From Dechloromonas sp. ZY10 (lineage in GTDB: Bacteria > Pseudomonadota > Gammaproteobacteria > Burkholderiales > Rhodocyclaceae): 64,000 nucleotides of DNA. The DNA is taken from NCBI RefSeq assembly GCF_041378895.1, contig NZ_CP144212.1, forward strand, positions 895,001 through 959,000, given 5' to 3'. The notes under the pieces were generated by a model, which saw nothing but the letters and a program-made list of their open reading frames with translations, made no database searches and had not been told where the DNA came from. Positions 17,652-28,048 of the stretch are shown in pieces. The position numbers and the translations under genes were made by a program. Every line of letters starts with the position of its first letter. The first letter of the stretch is position 1.

Positions 17652-18065
17652 ATGAGTTTATTTAACGTATTTCAGGTCTCGTCCAGCGCCATGACCGCGC
17701 AGTCGATGCGTCTCAATACCGTGGCCTCGAATCTGGCAAACGCCGACAGCATCGTGTCGTCAGATGGCAAGCCTTACCGCTCCAAGCAGGTAGTGTTCGA
17801 GGCTGTGCCGGTCAGTGCGGGTAATGAAGTGTCATCTGGTGTGCGTGTTCGCCAGATTGTCGAAAGTGCGGCGCCGCAGCGCATGGTCTATGACCCTAAA
17901 AATCCAGCTGCCGATGAAAAAGGCTATGTCGCGTTTCCCAATGTGAATGTGGTCGAGGAAATGACCAACATGATTTCGGCTTCGCGTTCTTATCAGACCA
18001 ACGTTGAAGTGATGAATACGGCCAAGTCGATGATGCTGAGAACTCTGCAGATCGGACAGGGCTAA
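17652..18065 (+). CDS. flgC: Flagellar proximal rod protein FlgC
   Basis: Rod subunit of 137 residues. It has the axial-protein N-terminus [20 protein letters not shown] and the C-terminal coiled segment [20 protein letters not shown] shared by rod, hook and hook-associated proteins. Preceded by AAGGAGATC at good spacing. Confidence 0.96.
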   Translation: MSLFNVFQVSSSAMTAQSMRLNTVASNLANADSIVSSDGKPYRSKQVVFEAVPVSAGNEVSSGVRVRQIVESAAPQRMVYDPKNPAADEKGYVAFPNVNVVEEMTNMISASRSYQTNVEVMNTAKSMMLRTLQIGQG

Positions 18066-18083
18066 GTGCTGAAAGGATGAGTC

Positions 18084-18761
18084 ATGACCACCGTGAATAA
18101 TGCAACCAGCGGTATTTCCGCAGACCTTCTCGCTGCCGTAAATGGCACGACTTCCACGCAGAAAAGCGCGGTTCAGGAGCAGGAAACGAAATTCCTTACC
18201 CTGTTGATGACCCAGATGAAGAATCAGGATCCGCTAAATCCGATGGATAACGCACAGGTTACGACCCAGTTGGCTCAGCTGAACATGGCTTCGGGGATCG
18301 AGAAGTTGAATGCAGCCTTCGGGCAGTTGCTAACTGGCTATAACGATTCGATGTCGATGCAGTCGGCGGCAATGATCGGCAAGAATGTGCTGGTAGCCGG
18401 CAACAACTTGCCGTTGAGTAAAGGCCAGGCCGTTGCTGGGGCAAAACTTGAGGCAGATGCAGAGGCTGTGACTATCACCATCTCCGATGCCAAGGGCAAG
18501 GTTGTTCAGACTGAAAGTCTGGGTAAGCAGGCCGCCGGGATGGTGACCTTTGCTTGGGATGGTAAAGATGCCCAAGGAAACCAGCTCGCAGACGGCAATT
18601 ACACCTTCGCGGTCTCAGCAAAAAATGGGGAACAAACCGTTAAGGCCGCAGCCCAGCAAGTTGGCACGGTTTCTGCTGTAGTTCGAGACAAGACGGGCTT
18701 CCTGCTGGATCTTGGGGCTTACGGAAACGTGGCCTTCAAGGATGTGCAGCAGATCTTTTGA
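18084..18761 (+). CDS. flgD: Hook cap / hook assembly protein FlgD
   Basis: FlgD caps the growing hook and is later released. The 225-residue product has the conserved N-terminal region FLTLLMTQMKNQDPLNPMDN, followed by a segment typical of FlgD (TTQLAQLNMASGIEKLNA) and a C-terminal Tudor/Fn3-like beta domain containing the FlgD Ig-like sequence VTFAWDGKDAQGNQLADGNY. Normal size and position between flgC and flgE. Confidence 0.95.
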   Translation: MTTVNNATSGISADLLAAVNGTTSTQKSAVQEQETKFLTLLMTQMKNQDPLNPMDNAQVTTQLAQLNMASGIEKLNAAFGQLLTGYNDSMSMQSAAMIGKNVLVAGNNLPLSKGQAVAGAKLEADAEAVTITISDAKGKVVQTESLGKQAAGMVTFAWDGKDAQGNQLADGNYTFAVSAKNGEQTVKAAAQQVGTVSAVVRDKTGFLLDLGAYGNVAFKDVQQIF

Positions 18762-18775
18762 GACGGAGTTAAATC

Positions 18776-20080
18776 ATGGCATTCCAGCAAGGTTTGAGTG
18801 GTCTCGGGGTTTCCTCGAAAGCACTTGATGTCACCAGCCACAACATCGCGAACGCCAGTACCGTGGGCTACAAGGGAGCCAATGCACATTTTGGTGACGT
18901 GTATGCGGCGGCACTGAATGGCGGCGGAGCAAGCCAGATCGGGATCGGTGTCAATCTGGCGGCCGTCCAGCAGCAGTTCAACCAGGGCAATATTACAACC
19001 ACCAATAACCCGCTTGATATTTCGATCAACGGTGCGGGTTTCTTCCGAATGGACAAATCGGGGGCTACAACTTATACCCGAAACGGTCAATTTCACCTCG
19101 ACAAAAGTGGCTTTATCGTGAATGACCAGGGAATGAAGTTGACCGGTTATATCGCGCAGGGTGGAGTAATCACTGCGGCCACGCCGGCACCTTTGCAAAT
19201 CGACTCTTCTGCAATTCCTCCGGTGGCAACCGGGTCTAACCCGACCAGTTCATTTAAAGGGGTAAAGGCCAATCTCAGCCTTGACTCTCGGGCAACCACG
19301 ACCGGCATGCTTCCTTGGGGAACCCCGGCGCCGGTCGCTGGACAGCCATGGACGCCTGATCCCAAAAGTTATAACTGGTCAACCGCACTCACGACCTTTG
19401 ACTCACTCGGCAATCCGCATAACTTGACGATGTATTTCCGCAAGGCGGCAACCGCGGGTGACTGGGAAATCTACGCCAACGTCGATGGCACCGATGCCGC
19501 GCTTTCTCCGCTGAGCAGCAATGCGCTCAACTTTGATACCAGTGGCAAGCTGACCACGACGATGCCGCTGAATATCAGCATTGATCTGAATGGTATCAAT
19601 GCCGCTTTGGGTAAGCCGGTCAATGCTGCGGTTGCGCCTTTGACATTCGATATTGATCTGACCGGCACCGGCCAATACGGGCAGGCTTTTGGTACCAACC
19701 GGCTGGAGCAGGATGGCTACGCCCCTGGCAATCTGGTTGGCCTTTCGGTGGGCGCAGACGGTGTGGTGCAAGGGCGTTACAGCAACGGCAAATCGTTTGC
19801 CCAAGGACAGGTGGTGCTGACCAACTTTACTAATCCCAACGGTTTGCTCTCGATGGGCAACAATCAGTGGGTGGAGACCTCTGATTCCGGGCCACCTTTG
19901 GTTGGTGCGCCGCAGACGTCCAGTCTGGGGACTCTGACGGCAGCCTCGGTCGAGGAATCCAACGTCGACCTGACCGCTGAACTGGTCAACCTGATTACCT
20001 TCCAGCGCAACTACCAGGCTAACGCACAGTCGATCAAGACGCAGGATCAGATCATGCAAACTATTGTCAATCTGCGTTAA
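18776..20080 (+). CDS. flgE: Flagellar hook protein FlgE
   Basis: Main hook subunit, 434 residues. The N-terminus FQQGLSGLGVSSKALDVTSH and SHNIANASTVGYKGANAHF carry the axial signature; the central part holds the hook D1/D2 domains (TLTYFDSLGNPHNLTMYF-like region near 210-225); the C-terminus ends with NVDLTAELVNLITFQRNYQ and QTIVNLR. Somewhat longer than the enteric protein (about 400). Confidence 0.96.
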   Translation: MAFQQGLSGLGVSSKALDVTSHNIANASTVGYKGANAHFGDVYAAALNGGGASQIGIGVNLAAVQQQFNQGNITTTNNPLDISINGAGFFRMDKSGATTYTRNGQFHLDKSGFIVNDQGMKLTGYIAQGGVITAATPAPLQIDSSAIPPVATGSNPTSSFKGVKANLSLDSRATTTGMLPWGTPAPVAGQPWTPDPKSYNWSTALTTFDSLGNPHNLTMYFRKAATAGDWEIYANVDGTDAALSPLSSNALNFDTSGKLTTTMPLNISIDLNGINAALGKPVNAAVAPLTFDIDLTGTGQYGQAFGTNRLEQDGYAPGNLVGLSVGADGVVQGRYSNGKSFAQGQVVLTNFTNPNGLLSMGNNQWVETSDSGPPLVGAPQTSSLGTLTAASVEESNVDLTAELVNLITFQRNYQANAQSIKTQDQIMQTIVNLR

Positions 20081-20102
20081 TCCGACCTGAGCCTTTGATT
20101 CC

Positions 20103-20846
20103 ATGGACCGCCTGATTTATACCGCAATGACCGGTGCCAAGCATGTTTTCATGCAGCAAGCCGGAACAGCGAACAACCTTGCCAATGCCAGCACAATCGG
20201 CTTCAAGGCGCAGGAACATCGCTTTCGGGCGGTACCGGTGGTGTCGGAGGCAATGCCCACTCGTGCATTTACGGTCGACACCTCGGTAGCCGATGTTTTC
20301 GATGAGGGGCCGTTGATGTTGACGGGCCGCAATCTTGATGTTGCGGTCAAAGGGCGTGGTTGGCTGGCTGTGCAATTGCCCGATGGAAGCGAGGCGTACA
20401 CCCGTGCGGGCAGTCTGGATGTGGATGTCAATGGGTTGCTGCAAACCAAGAGCGGGCATTTGGTGCTTGGCGACGGTGGCCCGATTTCCATCCCGCCCGA
20501 CAACAATATCGAAATTGCTCCGGATGGAACGATCTCGGTCGTGCCGACTTTTGGTGCACGGAATAACACCAATGCGATCGGCCGGATGAAGCTGGTTAAT
20601 CCGCCGGAGGGCGAATTGGTGCGCGGTGGAGACGGTTTGTTCCGTTTGCGCGATGGCCAGCCAGCAGTACAGGATGACGCTGTCAGGCTGGCTCCCGGGA
20701 GTTTGGAGGGAAGTAACGTGAACGTGACCGATGCAATGGTTAACCTGATCAGCCTGGCCCGGCAGTTCGAGTTGCAGACCAAAATGTTGCAAACAGCTGA
20801 CCAAAATGCGCAGCGAGCCGACCAATTGCTGTCCCTGAGTGCCTGA
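20103..20846 (+). CDS. flgF: Flagellar proximal rod protein FlgF
   Basis: Rod subunit of 247 residues. The N-terminus [20 protein letters not shown] with [20 protein letters not shown] and the C-terminus [20 protein letters not shown] match FlgF; the central beta domain has [20 protein letters not shown]. It starts 22 bp after flgE with a weak ribosome-binding site, so it may rely on translation of flgE. Confidence 0.95.
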   Translation: MDRLIYTAMTGAKHVFMQQAGTANNLANASTIGFKAQEHRFRAVPVVSEAMPTRAFTVDTSVADVFDEGPLMLTGRNLDVAVKGRGWLAVQLPDGSEAYTRAGSLDVDVNGLLQTKSGHLVLGDGGPISIPPDNNIEIAPDGTISVVPTFGARNNTNAIGRMKLVNPPEGELVRGGDGLFRLRDGQPAVQDDAVRLAPGSLEGSNVNVTDAMVNLISLARQFELQTKMLQTADQNAQRADQLLSLSA

Positions 20847-20857
20847 TAGGAAATAAC

Positions 20858-21640
20858 ATGATTCGTTCTTTGTGGATCGCTCGTACCGGTCTGGATGCCC
20901 AGCAGACGCAGCTTGACGTGATTTCCAACAACCTGGCTAACGTCAGCACCAATGGCTTCAAGCGGGCTCGTGCCGTGTTCGAGGATTTGCTTTACCAAAC
21001 CATGCGTCAGCCCGGTGCTCAGTCATCGCAACAGACCCAGATACCGGTCGGCCTGCAGCTTGGGACGGGGGCAAGGCCGGTTTCCACTGCGCGCATTTTT
21101 ACTCAGGGCAACCTGCAAAAGACCGACAATCCCTTGGATATGGGGATCAACGGCGCTGGTTTTTTCCAGATTCTGTTGCCGGATGGGACGATTGGCTATA
21201 CCCGCGATGGCTCGTTTCAGAAAGATAATCAAGGGCAGTTGGTGACCTCCGAGGGGTATCCTCTGCAACCCAATATCACGATTCCTGCGGATGCGTTGTC
21301 AATCACGATTGGTACCGATGGTGTTGTTACCGTGACTCAGCCAGGTGTGGCTGCTCCAACCCAGATCGGTTCCGTGCAACTGGCAACTTTTATCAATCCG
21401 GGTGGCTTGCAAAGTATTGGTCAGAATCTGTTTCTGGAGACTGCTGCCAGCGGTACGCCTACACCGAATACGCCGGGGACCAACGGTGCCGGTGTGATCA
21501 ATCAGACTTATGTCGAGACCTCCAACGTGAATGTCGCCGAGGAACTGGTTACTATGATCCAGACTCAGCGGGCGTATGAGATCAACTCCAAGGTGGTATC
21601 GACCTCTGACCAGATGCTGGGTCGTCTGACGCAGCTTTAA
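20858..21640 (+). CDS. flgG: Flagellar distal rod protein FlgG
   Basis: Distal rod subunit, 260 residues, the standard FlgG length. Signatures: [40 protein letters not shown] and the C-terminal [20 protein letters not shown] followed by [16 protein letters not shown]. It is flanked by flgF and flgH as usual. Confidence 0.97.
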   Translation: MIRSLWIARTGLDAQQTQLDVISNNLANVSTNGFKRARAVFEDLLYQTMRQPGAQSSQQTQIPVGLQLGTGARPVSTARIFTQGNLQKTDNPLDMGINGAGFFQILLPDGTIGYTRDGSFQKDNQGQLVTSEGYPLQPNITIPADALSITIGTDGVVTVTQPGVAAPTQIGSVQLATFINPGGLQSIGQNLFLETAASGTPTPNTPGTNGAGVINQTYVETSNVNVAEELVTMIQTQRAYEINSKVVSTSDQMLGRLTQL

Positions 21641-21655
21641 AACTTGGATGAAATC

Positions 21656-22318
21656 ATGAAAAGTCATTTCCTGGCCTTGTCGATGTCGGTATTGCTGGCC
21701 GCTTGTACGACAGTTCCGCCGACCAATGTGCATCAGCCCATGACTATGCGGCCACTGCCGCGACCCGATTTGCAGAGTAGCAACGGTGCCATTTTCCAGG
21801 CTGCGGCAGCGCGCCCCCTGTTTGAGGACCGCCGCGCCCGGAACTTGGGGGATACGATGACCATCAAGATTACCGAGAATACGGCTGCTTCGACCAAGTC
21901 AAATAACAAGCTGGATCGCAGTCAGAAAAATACCAGTTCAATCTCGGCAATGGCCGGTTTGCCGGGGCAGACGCTCCTTGGTACCAATTTGCAGGCTTCC
22001 GGTTCGAGTGCCTTTGAAGGCAAGGGCGAGGCAGCAAACAACAATGTGTTCACCGGCACGATTACCGTGACAGTGATTGATGTTTATCCAAACGGTAACT
22101 TGTTGGTGTCGGGTGAGAAACAACTGGCAATTGGCAACGAACAGGAGTTTATTCGTGTCTCAGGGGTTGTGAACCCGGCTTTTGTCGATTTTTCGAACAG
22201 TATCGACTCCTCCAAAGTGGCTGATGCAAGAATCGAATACAAAAACTCAGGGCAGATTGGCGAGGGGATGATGATGGGGTGGTTGGCACGATTCTTCCTT
22301 AGTGTCTTGCCGTTTTAG
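21656..22318 (+). CDS. flgH: Flagellar L-ring lipoprotein FlgH
   Basis: Outer-membrane L-ring subunit. I start at the ATG at 21656; a TTG four codons upstream is in frame. The 220-residue product has a lipoprotein signal with lipobox LAAC (Cys17), and the FlgH core LGDTMTIKITENTAASTKSNN, FTGTITVTVIDVYPNGNLLV and GEKQLAIGNEQEFIRVSGVV. It ends with a hydrophobic strand GWLARFFLSVLPF, as in other FlgH proteins. Confidence 0.95.
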   Translation: MKSHFLALSMSVLLAACTTVPPTNVHQPMTMRPLPRPDLQSSNGAIFQAAAARPLFEDRRARNLGDTMTIKITENTAASTKSNNKLDRSQKNTSSISAMAGLPGQTLLGTNLQASGSSAFEGKGEAANNNVFTGTITVTVIDVYPNGNLLVSGEKQLAIGNEQEFIRVSGVVNPAFVDFSNSIDSSKVADARIEYKNSGQIGEGMMMGWLARFFLSVLPF

Positions 22319-22394
22319 CCTCTTTTAGCGAAGAGGCGACCAGGGGGCCGCTTGGGTGCAGATTCCAGGCGGCCACGGATCACAGGAGAGACGC

Positions 22395-23489
22395 ATGTTC
22401 CGCCTATTCGCAAATATTTCCGGCAAGACTTGCCGTGTGGCAGCGGTATTGTTTGCCGCGAGTCTGGCAGTGGTTTCGCCGGCACGTGCCGAGCGGATCA
22501 AAGACCTGGCCGCAGTGCAGGGGATTCGGGCTAACCAGTTGATTGGCTATGGGATTGTTGTCGGCCTCGATAGTACCGGGGATCAGACCACTCAGACGCC
22601 GTTTACCACCCAGGCTATCGGCAACATGTTGTCGCAGATGGGGCTTAACCTGACCCCGGAACAGGCAACCAAACTACAACTCAAGAATGTGGCGGCAGTG
22701 ATGGTGACTGCCAGCTTGCCGGCCTATGCCCGCCCTGGTCAACCGATTGATGTGACCGTATCTTCGATGGGTAACGCAAAAAGCTTGCGTGGTGGAACCT
22801 TATTGCTGACCCCGTTAAAGGGCGCGGACGGTCAGATTTATGCAATGGCTCAGGGGAGTGTGCTGGTTGGTGGAGCCGGGGCGTCTTCGGGAGGTGCCAA
22901 GGTGACAGTCAACCATCTCTCGGCTGGCAGAATTCCAGGTGGGGCAACGGTTGAGCGTAGTGTTCCGACCGCAATTGGCGAGGGCGGCATCGTCTATTAT
23001 GAACTGGCTGCTACCGATTTTGGCACTGCTCGCAATGTGGTCGATGCGATCAACAAGGCGATGGGGGCTGGTACGGCCCAAGCGGTGGATGGTCGTCGTA
23101 TTGCGGTGAGCGTGCCCGATGAGGCCAATGCCCGGGTAGCCTTCCTTGGCAAAATTGAAAACCTTGATGTGCGTCCTACCGTTTCACAGGCCCGGGTTGT
23201 GGTCAATCCGCGAACCGGTTCGGTGGTCATGAACCAGAAAGTCACACTGGATGCATGCGCTGTGGCGCACGGCAATCTGTCGGTAATTGTGGAGCCCAAT
23301 GCGCAACAGGCGGCTGATGTGCAGGTGAAGCAGGATAATGGCAGCCTGATGAGCGTCAAGGCCGGGACCAGTCTGGCCGATGTGGTCAAGGCACTGAATG
23401 CGTTGGGCGCCAATCCGCTCGACCTCCTGGCAATTTTGCAGGCGATGAAGGCTGCCGGGGCCTTGCGCGCCGAACTGGAAGTCATCTGA
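22395..23489 (+). CDS. flgI: Flagellar P-ring protein FlgI
   Basis: Periplasmic P-ring subunit. The ATG at 22395 follows AGGAGA by five bases and gives a signal peptide of 32 residues ending ...PARA, followed by ERIKDLAAVQGIRANQLIGY. The mature part has GLDSTGDQTTQTPFTTQAIG and a typical FlgI C-terminus (LDLLAILQAMKAAGALRAEL). 364 residues in total, normal for the family. Chaperone FlgA is encoded at 16462. Confidence 0.96.
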   Translation: MFRLFANISGKTCRVAAVLFAASLAVVSPARAERIKDLAAVQGIRANQLIGYGIVVGLDSTGDQTTQTPFTTQAIGNMLSQMGLNLTPEQATKLQLKNVAAVMVTASLPAYARPGQPIDVTVSSMGNAKSLRGGTLLLTPLKGADGQIYAMAQGSVLVGGAGASSGGAKVTVNHLSAGRIPGGATVERSVPTAIGEGGIVYYELAATDFGTARNVVDAINKAMGAGTAQAVDGRRIAVSVPDEANARVAFLGKIENLDVRPTVSQARVVVNPRTGSVVMNQKVTLDACAVAHGNLSVIVEPNAQQAADVQVKQDNGSLMSVKAGTSLADVVKALNALGANPLDLLAILQAMKAAGALRAELEVI

Positions 23490-23501
23490 GGTCCGGATAC
23501 C

Positions 23502-24467
23502 ATGGTCGGAAAAATCCAGCAGCAACCCAATCGTGCCGCATTCGACGTACAGGGAGCGCAGGACTTGCGCCGCCAGTTGCGAGACAATTCGCCGGAAAGC
23601 CTCAAGGCTGCCGCTCAGCAATTTGAGAGCATGTTTCTTCAGATGGTCTTGAAAAGCATGCGCGATACCGTGCCGCAGGATGGATTGCTGGATAGTGATC
23701 AGACGCGCTTTTATAACGGTTTGCTGGATCAGCAGATGGCGCAGAATCTTGCCTCGTCCGGTCGCGGGATTGGCTTTGCGCGGCTGATCGAGCAGCAACT
23801 GGGGCGGCACCTAGGAGGGGAGGGGAGTGAGACGGCAAAAGCTGCCGATCTGCTCAATGGCTTGCCACCAAATATGATTGCTCCCCTTGATGCCGTACAG
23901 CATCGGCAAACTCCGGCCAATTTTCCTAGTTCTGCCAGCTATGCTGCGGTTTCACGCATCGGGAATGAGCCGGTCGGGCGAGCTGGCGATGGCGATAGTG
24001 CAGCCAAGGACTTTGTGGCTCGGGTTTGGCCGCATGCTCTGGAGGCTTCGCGGAGTACGGGAATTCCTCCGCAATTCCTGGTAGCGCATGCTGCGCTTGA
24101 GAGTGGTTGGGGTAAGAGCGAGCCGCGGCAGGCCAATGGGAGCAATAGCCATAATCTTTTCGGGATCAAGGCTGGGGTCAGTTGGACGGGGGGGGTTGCC
24201 GAGGCGGGCACCACTGAGTTCGTCAATGGGCAGGCACAGCAGAGTGTCGAGCGTTTCAGGGCCTATTCCTCGTATGCCGAAGCCTTCCGGGATTATGCGG
24301 CGTTGCTGCGAAACAATCCGCGCTATAGCGGCGTTATTGGTGCTCAGGATGGCACGGAGTTTGCTCGTCGTTTGCAGCAGGCAGGTTATGCGACCGATCC
24401 GATGTACGCCGACAAATTGTCGCGCATCATCAGTGGCCCAACCTTGAGGCAAGCGTTGATTGGCTGA
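23502..24467 (+). CDS. flgJ: Rod cap and peptidoglycan hydrolase FlgJ
   Basis: Dual-function protein, 321 residues. The N-terminal rod-scaffolding part (about 15-115) has AAQQFESMFLQMVLKSMRDT and LLDSDQTRFYNGLLDQQMAQ. The C-terminal glucosaminidase-type domain (about 170-315) has FLVAHAALESGWGKSEPR, which carries the catalytic Glu, and NLFGIKAG. This two-domain form is the one found in beta- and gammaproteobacteria. It is the last gene before the flgKL sigma-28 promoter. Confidence 0.95.
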   Translation: MVGKIQQQPNRAAFDVQGAQDLRRQLRDNSPESLKAAAQQFESMFLQMVLKSMRDTVPQDGLLDSDQTRFYNGLLDQQMAQNLASSGRGIGFARLIEQQLGRHLGGEGSETAKAADLLNGLPPNMIAPLDAVQHRQTPANFPSSASYAAVSRIGNEPVGRAGDGDSAAKDFVARVWPHALEASRSTGIPPQFLVAHAALESGWGKSEPRQANGSNSHNLFGIKAGVSWTGGVAEAGTTEFVNGQAQQSVERFRAYSSYAEAFRDYAALLRNNPRYSGVIGAQDGTEFARRLQQAGYATDPMYADKLSRIISGPTLRQALIG

Positions 24468-24474
24468 ATAAGTC

Positions 24475-24501
24475 TAAACCTTGTTGCCTGCATGTCGTTA
24501 A
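24475..24501 (+). promoter_or_regulatory. Sigma-28 (FliA) promoter of flgKL
   Basis: TAAA at 24475-24478, 15-base spacer, GTCGTTAA at 24494-24501 (six of eight to GCCGATAA). It starts 7 bp after the flgJ stop and the flgK ATG is 17 bp downstream of the -10, so the leader would be short. It puts flgKL in the late class although they follow the sigma-54 operon. Confidence 0.65.
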
Positions 24502-24518
24502 ACATGGCGAGGTGAATA

Positions 24519-26639
24519 ATGGGCACAGGGATTTACGGTATTGGTATCAGCGCACTGACGACTGCGCAAATGGCCTTGGTCACGACCGACCATAATATTG
24601 CCAACGCCCATACGCCTGGCTATTCAAGGCAGCGGACGATTCAGTCCACCAATGTTTCTCTGTATTCGGGTGCCGGTAGCTTTGGTCAGGGCGTGCATGT
24701 TGACACGGTCCAGCGCCAGTATGACCAGTACCTTACCGATCAGGTCAATGGTGCTCAGGCGCGTGTTGGCGAGGTAGAGGGTTATTACAACCAGATCAAG
24801 CAGATCGACAATCTGCTGGCTGACCCGACTGCGGGCTTGAGCCCGGCTCTGCAGGATTTCTTTTCCGGGGTTCAGGCCGTGGTGGCCAATCCGGCGCTGT
24901 TGTCCTCGCGGCAGTCAATGATTTCCGGGGCCGAGTCGATGGTGACCCGCTTCAAAACCATCGAGTCCAGACTATCCGAACTGGCAGCCGAGGTGAACGG
25001 GAAAATTCGCGATTCGGTCGACCTGATCAATTCCTATACCAGTCAGATTGGCGACCTGAATCAGCGGATCGCACTGGCCGAGGGCGCTTATGGGCAGCCC
25101 CCGAATGATTTGATGGATAAGCGCGATGCTCTGGTTGCGGACCTGAACAAGTACATCAAGGTTTCGGTCACCATCGACACTACCGGTACGTACTCGCTTT
25201 TCGTGGGTTCCGGGCAGCAACTGGTTCTGGGTAGCCAGGTGATGAAGATGAGCTCAATCCCTTCTTCAGCTGACTCGGAAAAAATTGCCGTCGGGCTGTC
25301 CACTCCCGGAGGGGGGACGCTTGAAATGCCGGACAGCTTGATTACAGGTGGGCAGTTGGGCGGTTTGCTGAAGTTCAGAACCGAAGCGCTGGATCGTGCT
25401 ACCAATGAGTTGGGGCGAGTTGCTGCAACGATGGCGCTGACCTTCAATGCTCAGCATGCGCTGGGTCAGGATTTGCTAGGTCGGGCTAATGGCGATGCCG
25501 GGTTCAACGGCAATTTTTTCCAGATGACCGACATGCAGCCGGGTGTAAAACCCTATTCGGTCAATAACAATGCTGGTGCTCCGGTTCTGACTGCAACTTT
25601 TGTCAATCCTCCGCCTTTCGGCCCGCAGCGAGCAGACGGGAATTACTACACCACGCTGAAAACCAGTGATTACAATCTGACGGCACTGGCTGCTCCTGCT
25701 GGCCAATACCTGTTGGTTCGTCTGAGTGACAATACCCAATGGACGGATACATTGGCCAATCTCTCGGCCATGACGCAAACGAATGAAGGGTTTTCGTTGA
25801 ATCTTGCAGGGGCGGATGCGGTCGGGAACAGTTATCTGATTCAGCCGACGCGTAATGCAGCTCGTAACATTGCCGTCAATTCAATGATCTCGGCCGACCC
25901 AAGGAATATTGCTGCTGCCCTTCCTTTCCGTACGGCGGCGACCAGTACCAACTCCGGTGCAGCCAAGATTTCTGCCGGGACCGGCGTGCCTGGGTTCGAC
26001 ACGGTGAGTAATACCACCGGCTTTAATACGGCCTGGTTACCTCCGGGGGGGCTGACCTTGACTTATAGTTCCACTGCGCCGGCCAGTATTTCGTTCACTG
26101 GTGTTGCTGCTGGGCAGACCATCTATTACAAGGACCCGAATGCCGTTCCGGCAAACGAGCTTTCGCTGGTGGCGCCGGCGGTCCCGCCGGTCAGCATCCC
26201 ATATTCGCCGGGAATGATCATTTCGGTTGCCGGGATGAGCTTTTCGATTTCCGGGCAGCCTAATAACGGCGATAGCTTTACCGTGACACGCAACACCTCG
26301 GCGACGACTGATGGCCGGAACGGATTGTCGTTGGGCAAGTTGCAGACCCAGAATACGACTTCCGGTGATCCGACGCAGAATAAAGGCTCGGCAACGATGC
26401 AGACGGCGTATGCTGAGATGGTCTCGGCCAATGGAACCAAGACCCGCGAGTTGAAGACTACCTTCGATGCGCAGTCAGCAGTTCTCGCTCAGTCCCAGAA
26501 AAACCGTGATGCTACTTCCGGGGTGAACCTTGATGAAGAAGCCGCTAACATGATTCGTTTCCAGCAATCCTATCAGGCTGCTGCCAAGATCATCGAGGTC
26601 GGGAAAAGCCTGTTTGATACGCTGCTCAACATTCGCTGA
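24519..26639 (+). CDS. flgK: Hook-filament junction protein FlgK (HAP1)
   Basis: Hook-associated protein 1. The 706-residue product is longer than the enteric 547 because of an expanded middle region (about 330-600). The N-terminus has the axial signature ATTDHNIANAHTPGYSRQR-like segment (LVTTDHNIANAHTPGYSRQR) and the C-terminus has GVNLDEEAANMIRFQQSYQ with KSLFDTLLNIR. The expansion ends in a beta module, MIISVAGMSFSISGQPNNGD and SFTVTRN, that resembles a module in FlgL. FlgN at 7919 is the expected chaperone. Confidence 0.95.
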   Translation: MGTGIYGIGISALTTAQMALVTTDHNIANAHTPGYSRQRTIQSTNVSLYSGAGSFGQGVHVDTVQRQYDQYLTDQVNGAQARVGEVEGYYNQIKQIDNLLADPTAGLSPALQDFFSGVQAVVANPALLSSRQSMISGAESMVTRFKTIESRLSELAAEVNGKIRDSVDLINSYTSQIGDLNQRIALAEGAYGQPPNDLMDKRDALVADLNKYIKVSVTIDTTGTYSLFVGSGQQLVLGSQVMKMSSIPSSADSEKIAVGLSTPGGGTLEMPDSLITGGQLGGLLKFRTEALDRATNELGRVAATMALTFNAQHALGQDLLGRANGDAGFNGNFFQMTDMQPGVKPYSVNNNAGAPVLTATFVNPPPFGPQRADGNYYTTLKTSDYNLTALAAPAGQYLLVRLSDNTQWTDTLANLSAMTQTNEGFSLNLAGADAVGNSYLIQPTRNAARNIAVNSMISADPRNIAAALPFRTAATSTNSGAAKISAGTGVPGFDTVSNTTGFNTAWLPPGGLTLTYSSTAPASISFTGVAAGQTIYYKDPNAVPANELSLVAPAVPPVSIPYSPGMIISVAGMSFSISGQPNNGDSFTVTRNTSATTDGRNGLSLGKLQTQNTTSGDPTQNKGSATMQTAYAEMVSANGTKTRELKTTFDAQSAVLAQSQKNRDATSGVNLDEEAANMIRFQQSYQAAAKIIEVGKSLFDTLLNIR

Positions 26640-26650
26640 CGGAGGCTGCC

Positions 26651-28048
26651 ATGCGAGTCAGTACTTCACAAATTTTTGATTCCGGTTATCGTGGAATCGG
26701 TGGTAACCAGTTTGATCTGTTCAAGCTGCAGAATCACCTCTCGACCGGTCGTCGCATGCTGGCTCCGGAAGATGATCCGGTGGCCGCGGCTCAGGCTTTG
26801 GTGGTGACCCAGTCGCAGTCGGTCAATAGCCAGTATCTGACCAACCAGGCTGATGCCAAGGACCGGCTGGGGGTGCTGGATGGGCAGTTGCAATCCCTGA
26901 ATAACCTCCTTCAGCATGTGCGCGAGCGAGTGGTGCAGGCTGGTAATACGACTTTGACCGGAGCCGACCGCAGCTATATTGCTGATGAGTTGGAGTCGCG
27001 CTTTGCCGAACTGCTGGGCTTGGCCAATGGTCAGGATGCTACCGGGAACTACCTCTTTTCTGGTTATCAGGGCACGCTGAAGCCTTTTGCCCAGACTACA
27101 ACGGGAGCCAACTACCAGGGCGATGAGGGGGTACGGTTGCTGCAGGTTGAGGCTTCCCGCGATATGCCAACCAATATTTCCGGGATTGAGTTGTTCAGCC
27201 GGATCATGAATGGGAATGGTACTTTCCAGACCAGCGCTTCCGGGAATGTATTGCCGGTACCGGCCCCTCCTGCCGTAGGGGCAGTCAATACACCGCCGAA
27301 TCTGGGAACCGCAATCATCGATCAGGGAAGTGTGCGTGACGTGACGGCCTGGAATGCTGCTCTGGCGGCAACTACAGCGCTGGCAATCCCGGCTACGACG
27401 CCGCAACAGTACCGGGATCTCGAACTGCGCTTCTCAATCAACAACACCGTAACTCCACCTGTGACTGAATACAATGTGTTCGCAATCGACAAGGTGGCGA
27501 ATACCTCGGCACAACTCAATGCCGCGCCCTTGCCTTATACCCCGGGGCAGGCAATCAGCCTGAGTGGCCTGACAACGACGCCGGCAGATCTCGGTATCTC
27601 AGTTTCGATCAGTGGGAATCCGGCTGACGGCGATAGCTTCCGGTTGTCGCCAAGTGTCAATCAGGATGTTTTCACTACTTTGCGTAATACCATCAACACC
27701 ATTCGTACCGGCGTCGCTCCAGAGCTGAATGCAGCTGGCACAGTGATTGGCGGTATCAGTTCGATCGAATATTCGAATCGCCTGGCGGGCAATCTGCAGA
27801 ACCTCAGCAATGCCCTGGAAAATGTGAACCGGATGCAGTCAACCGTGGGGGCTCGGCTGCACGAACTCGATGCGCTCTCCAACACTGGCGAAGACAAGAA
27901 GCTGCAATATTCAACCTCGCTTTCGGCGCTGCAGGATCTGGATTACACCAAGGCGATTTCGGACCTGACCCGCAAGCAGATGCAGCTTGAGGCAGCGCAG
28001 ATTTCGTTCAAGCAAACCAGCCAACTCAGCCTGTTCAGCATCCTATGA
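26651..28048 (+). CDS. flgL: Hook-filament junction protein FlgL (HAP3)
   Basis: Hook-associated protein 3. The 465-residue product has the flagellin-like N-terminus MRVSTSQIFDSGYRGIGGNQ with NHLSTGRRMLAPEDDPVAAA and the matching C-terminus SALQDLDYTKAISDLTRKQ. It is longer than the enteric protein (317) owing to an insert of about 150 residues (around 190-340) ending ISLSGLTTTPADLGISVSIS, GNPADGDSFRLSPS. The stop overlaps the next gene in an ATGA junction. Confidence 0.94.
   Translation: MRVSTSQIFDSGYRGIGGNQFDLFKLQNHLSTGRRMLAPEDDPVAAAQALVVTQSQSVNSQYLTNQADAKDRLGVLDGQLQSLNNLLQHVRERVVQAGNTTLTGADRSYIADELESRFAELLGLANGQDATGNYLFSGYQGTLKPFAQTTTGANYQGDEGVRLLQVEASRDMPTNISGIELFSRIMNGNGTFQTSASGNVLPVPAPPAVGAVNTPPNLGTAIIDQGSVRDVTAWNAALAATTALAIPATTPQQYRDLELRFSINNTVTPPVTEYNVFAIDKVANTSAQLNAAPLPYTPGQAISLSGLTTTPADLGISVSISGNPADGDSFRLSPSVNQDVFTTLRNTINTIRTGVAPELNAAGTVIGGISSIEYSNRLAGNLQNLSNALENVNRMQSTVGARLHELDALSNTGEDKKLQYSTSLSALQDLDYTKAISDLTRKQMQLEAAQISFKQTSQLSLFSIL

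Noticed and set aside
22319..22336. CCTCTT/AAGAGG inverted repeat between flgH and flgI
   Set aside because: Only a 6-bp stem and no T-run; flgI follows in the same operon with a good ribosome-binding site.
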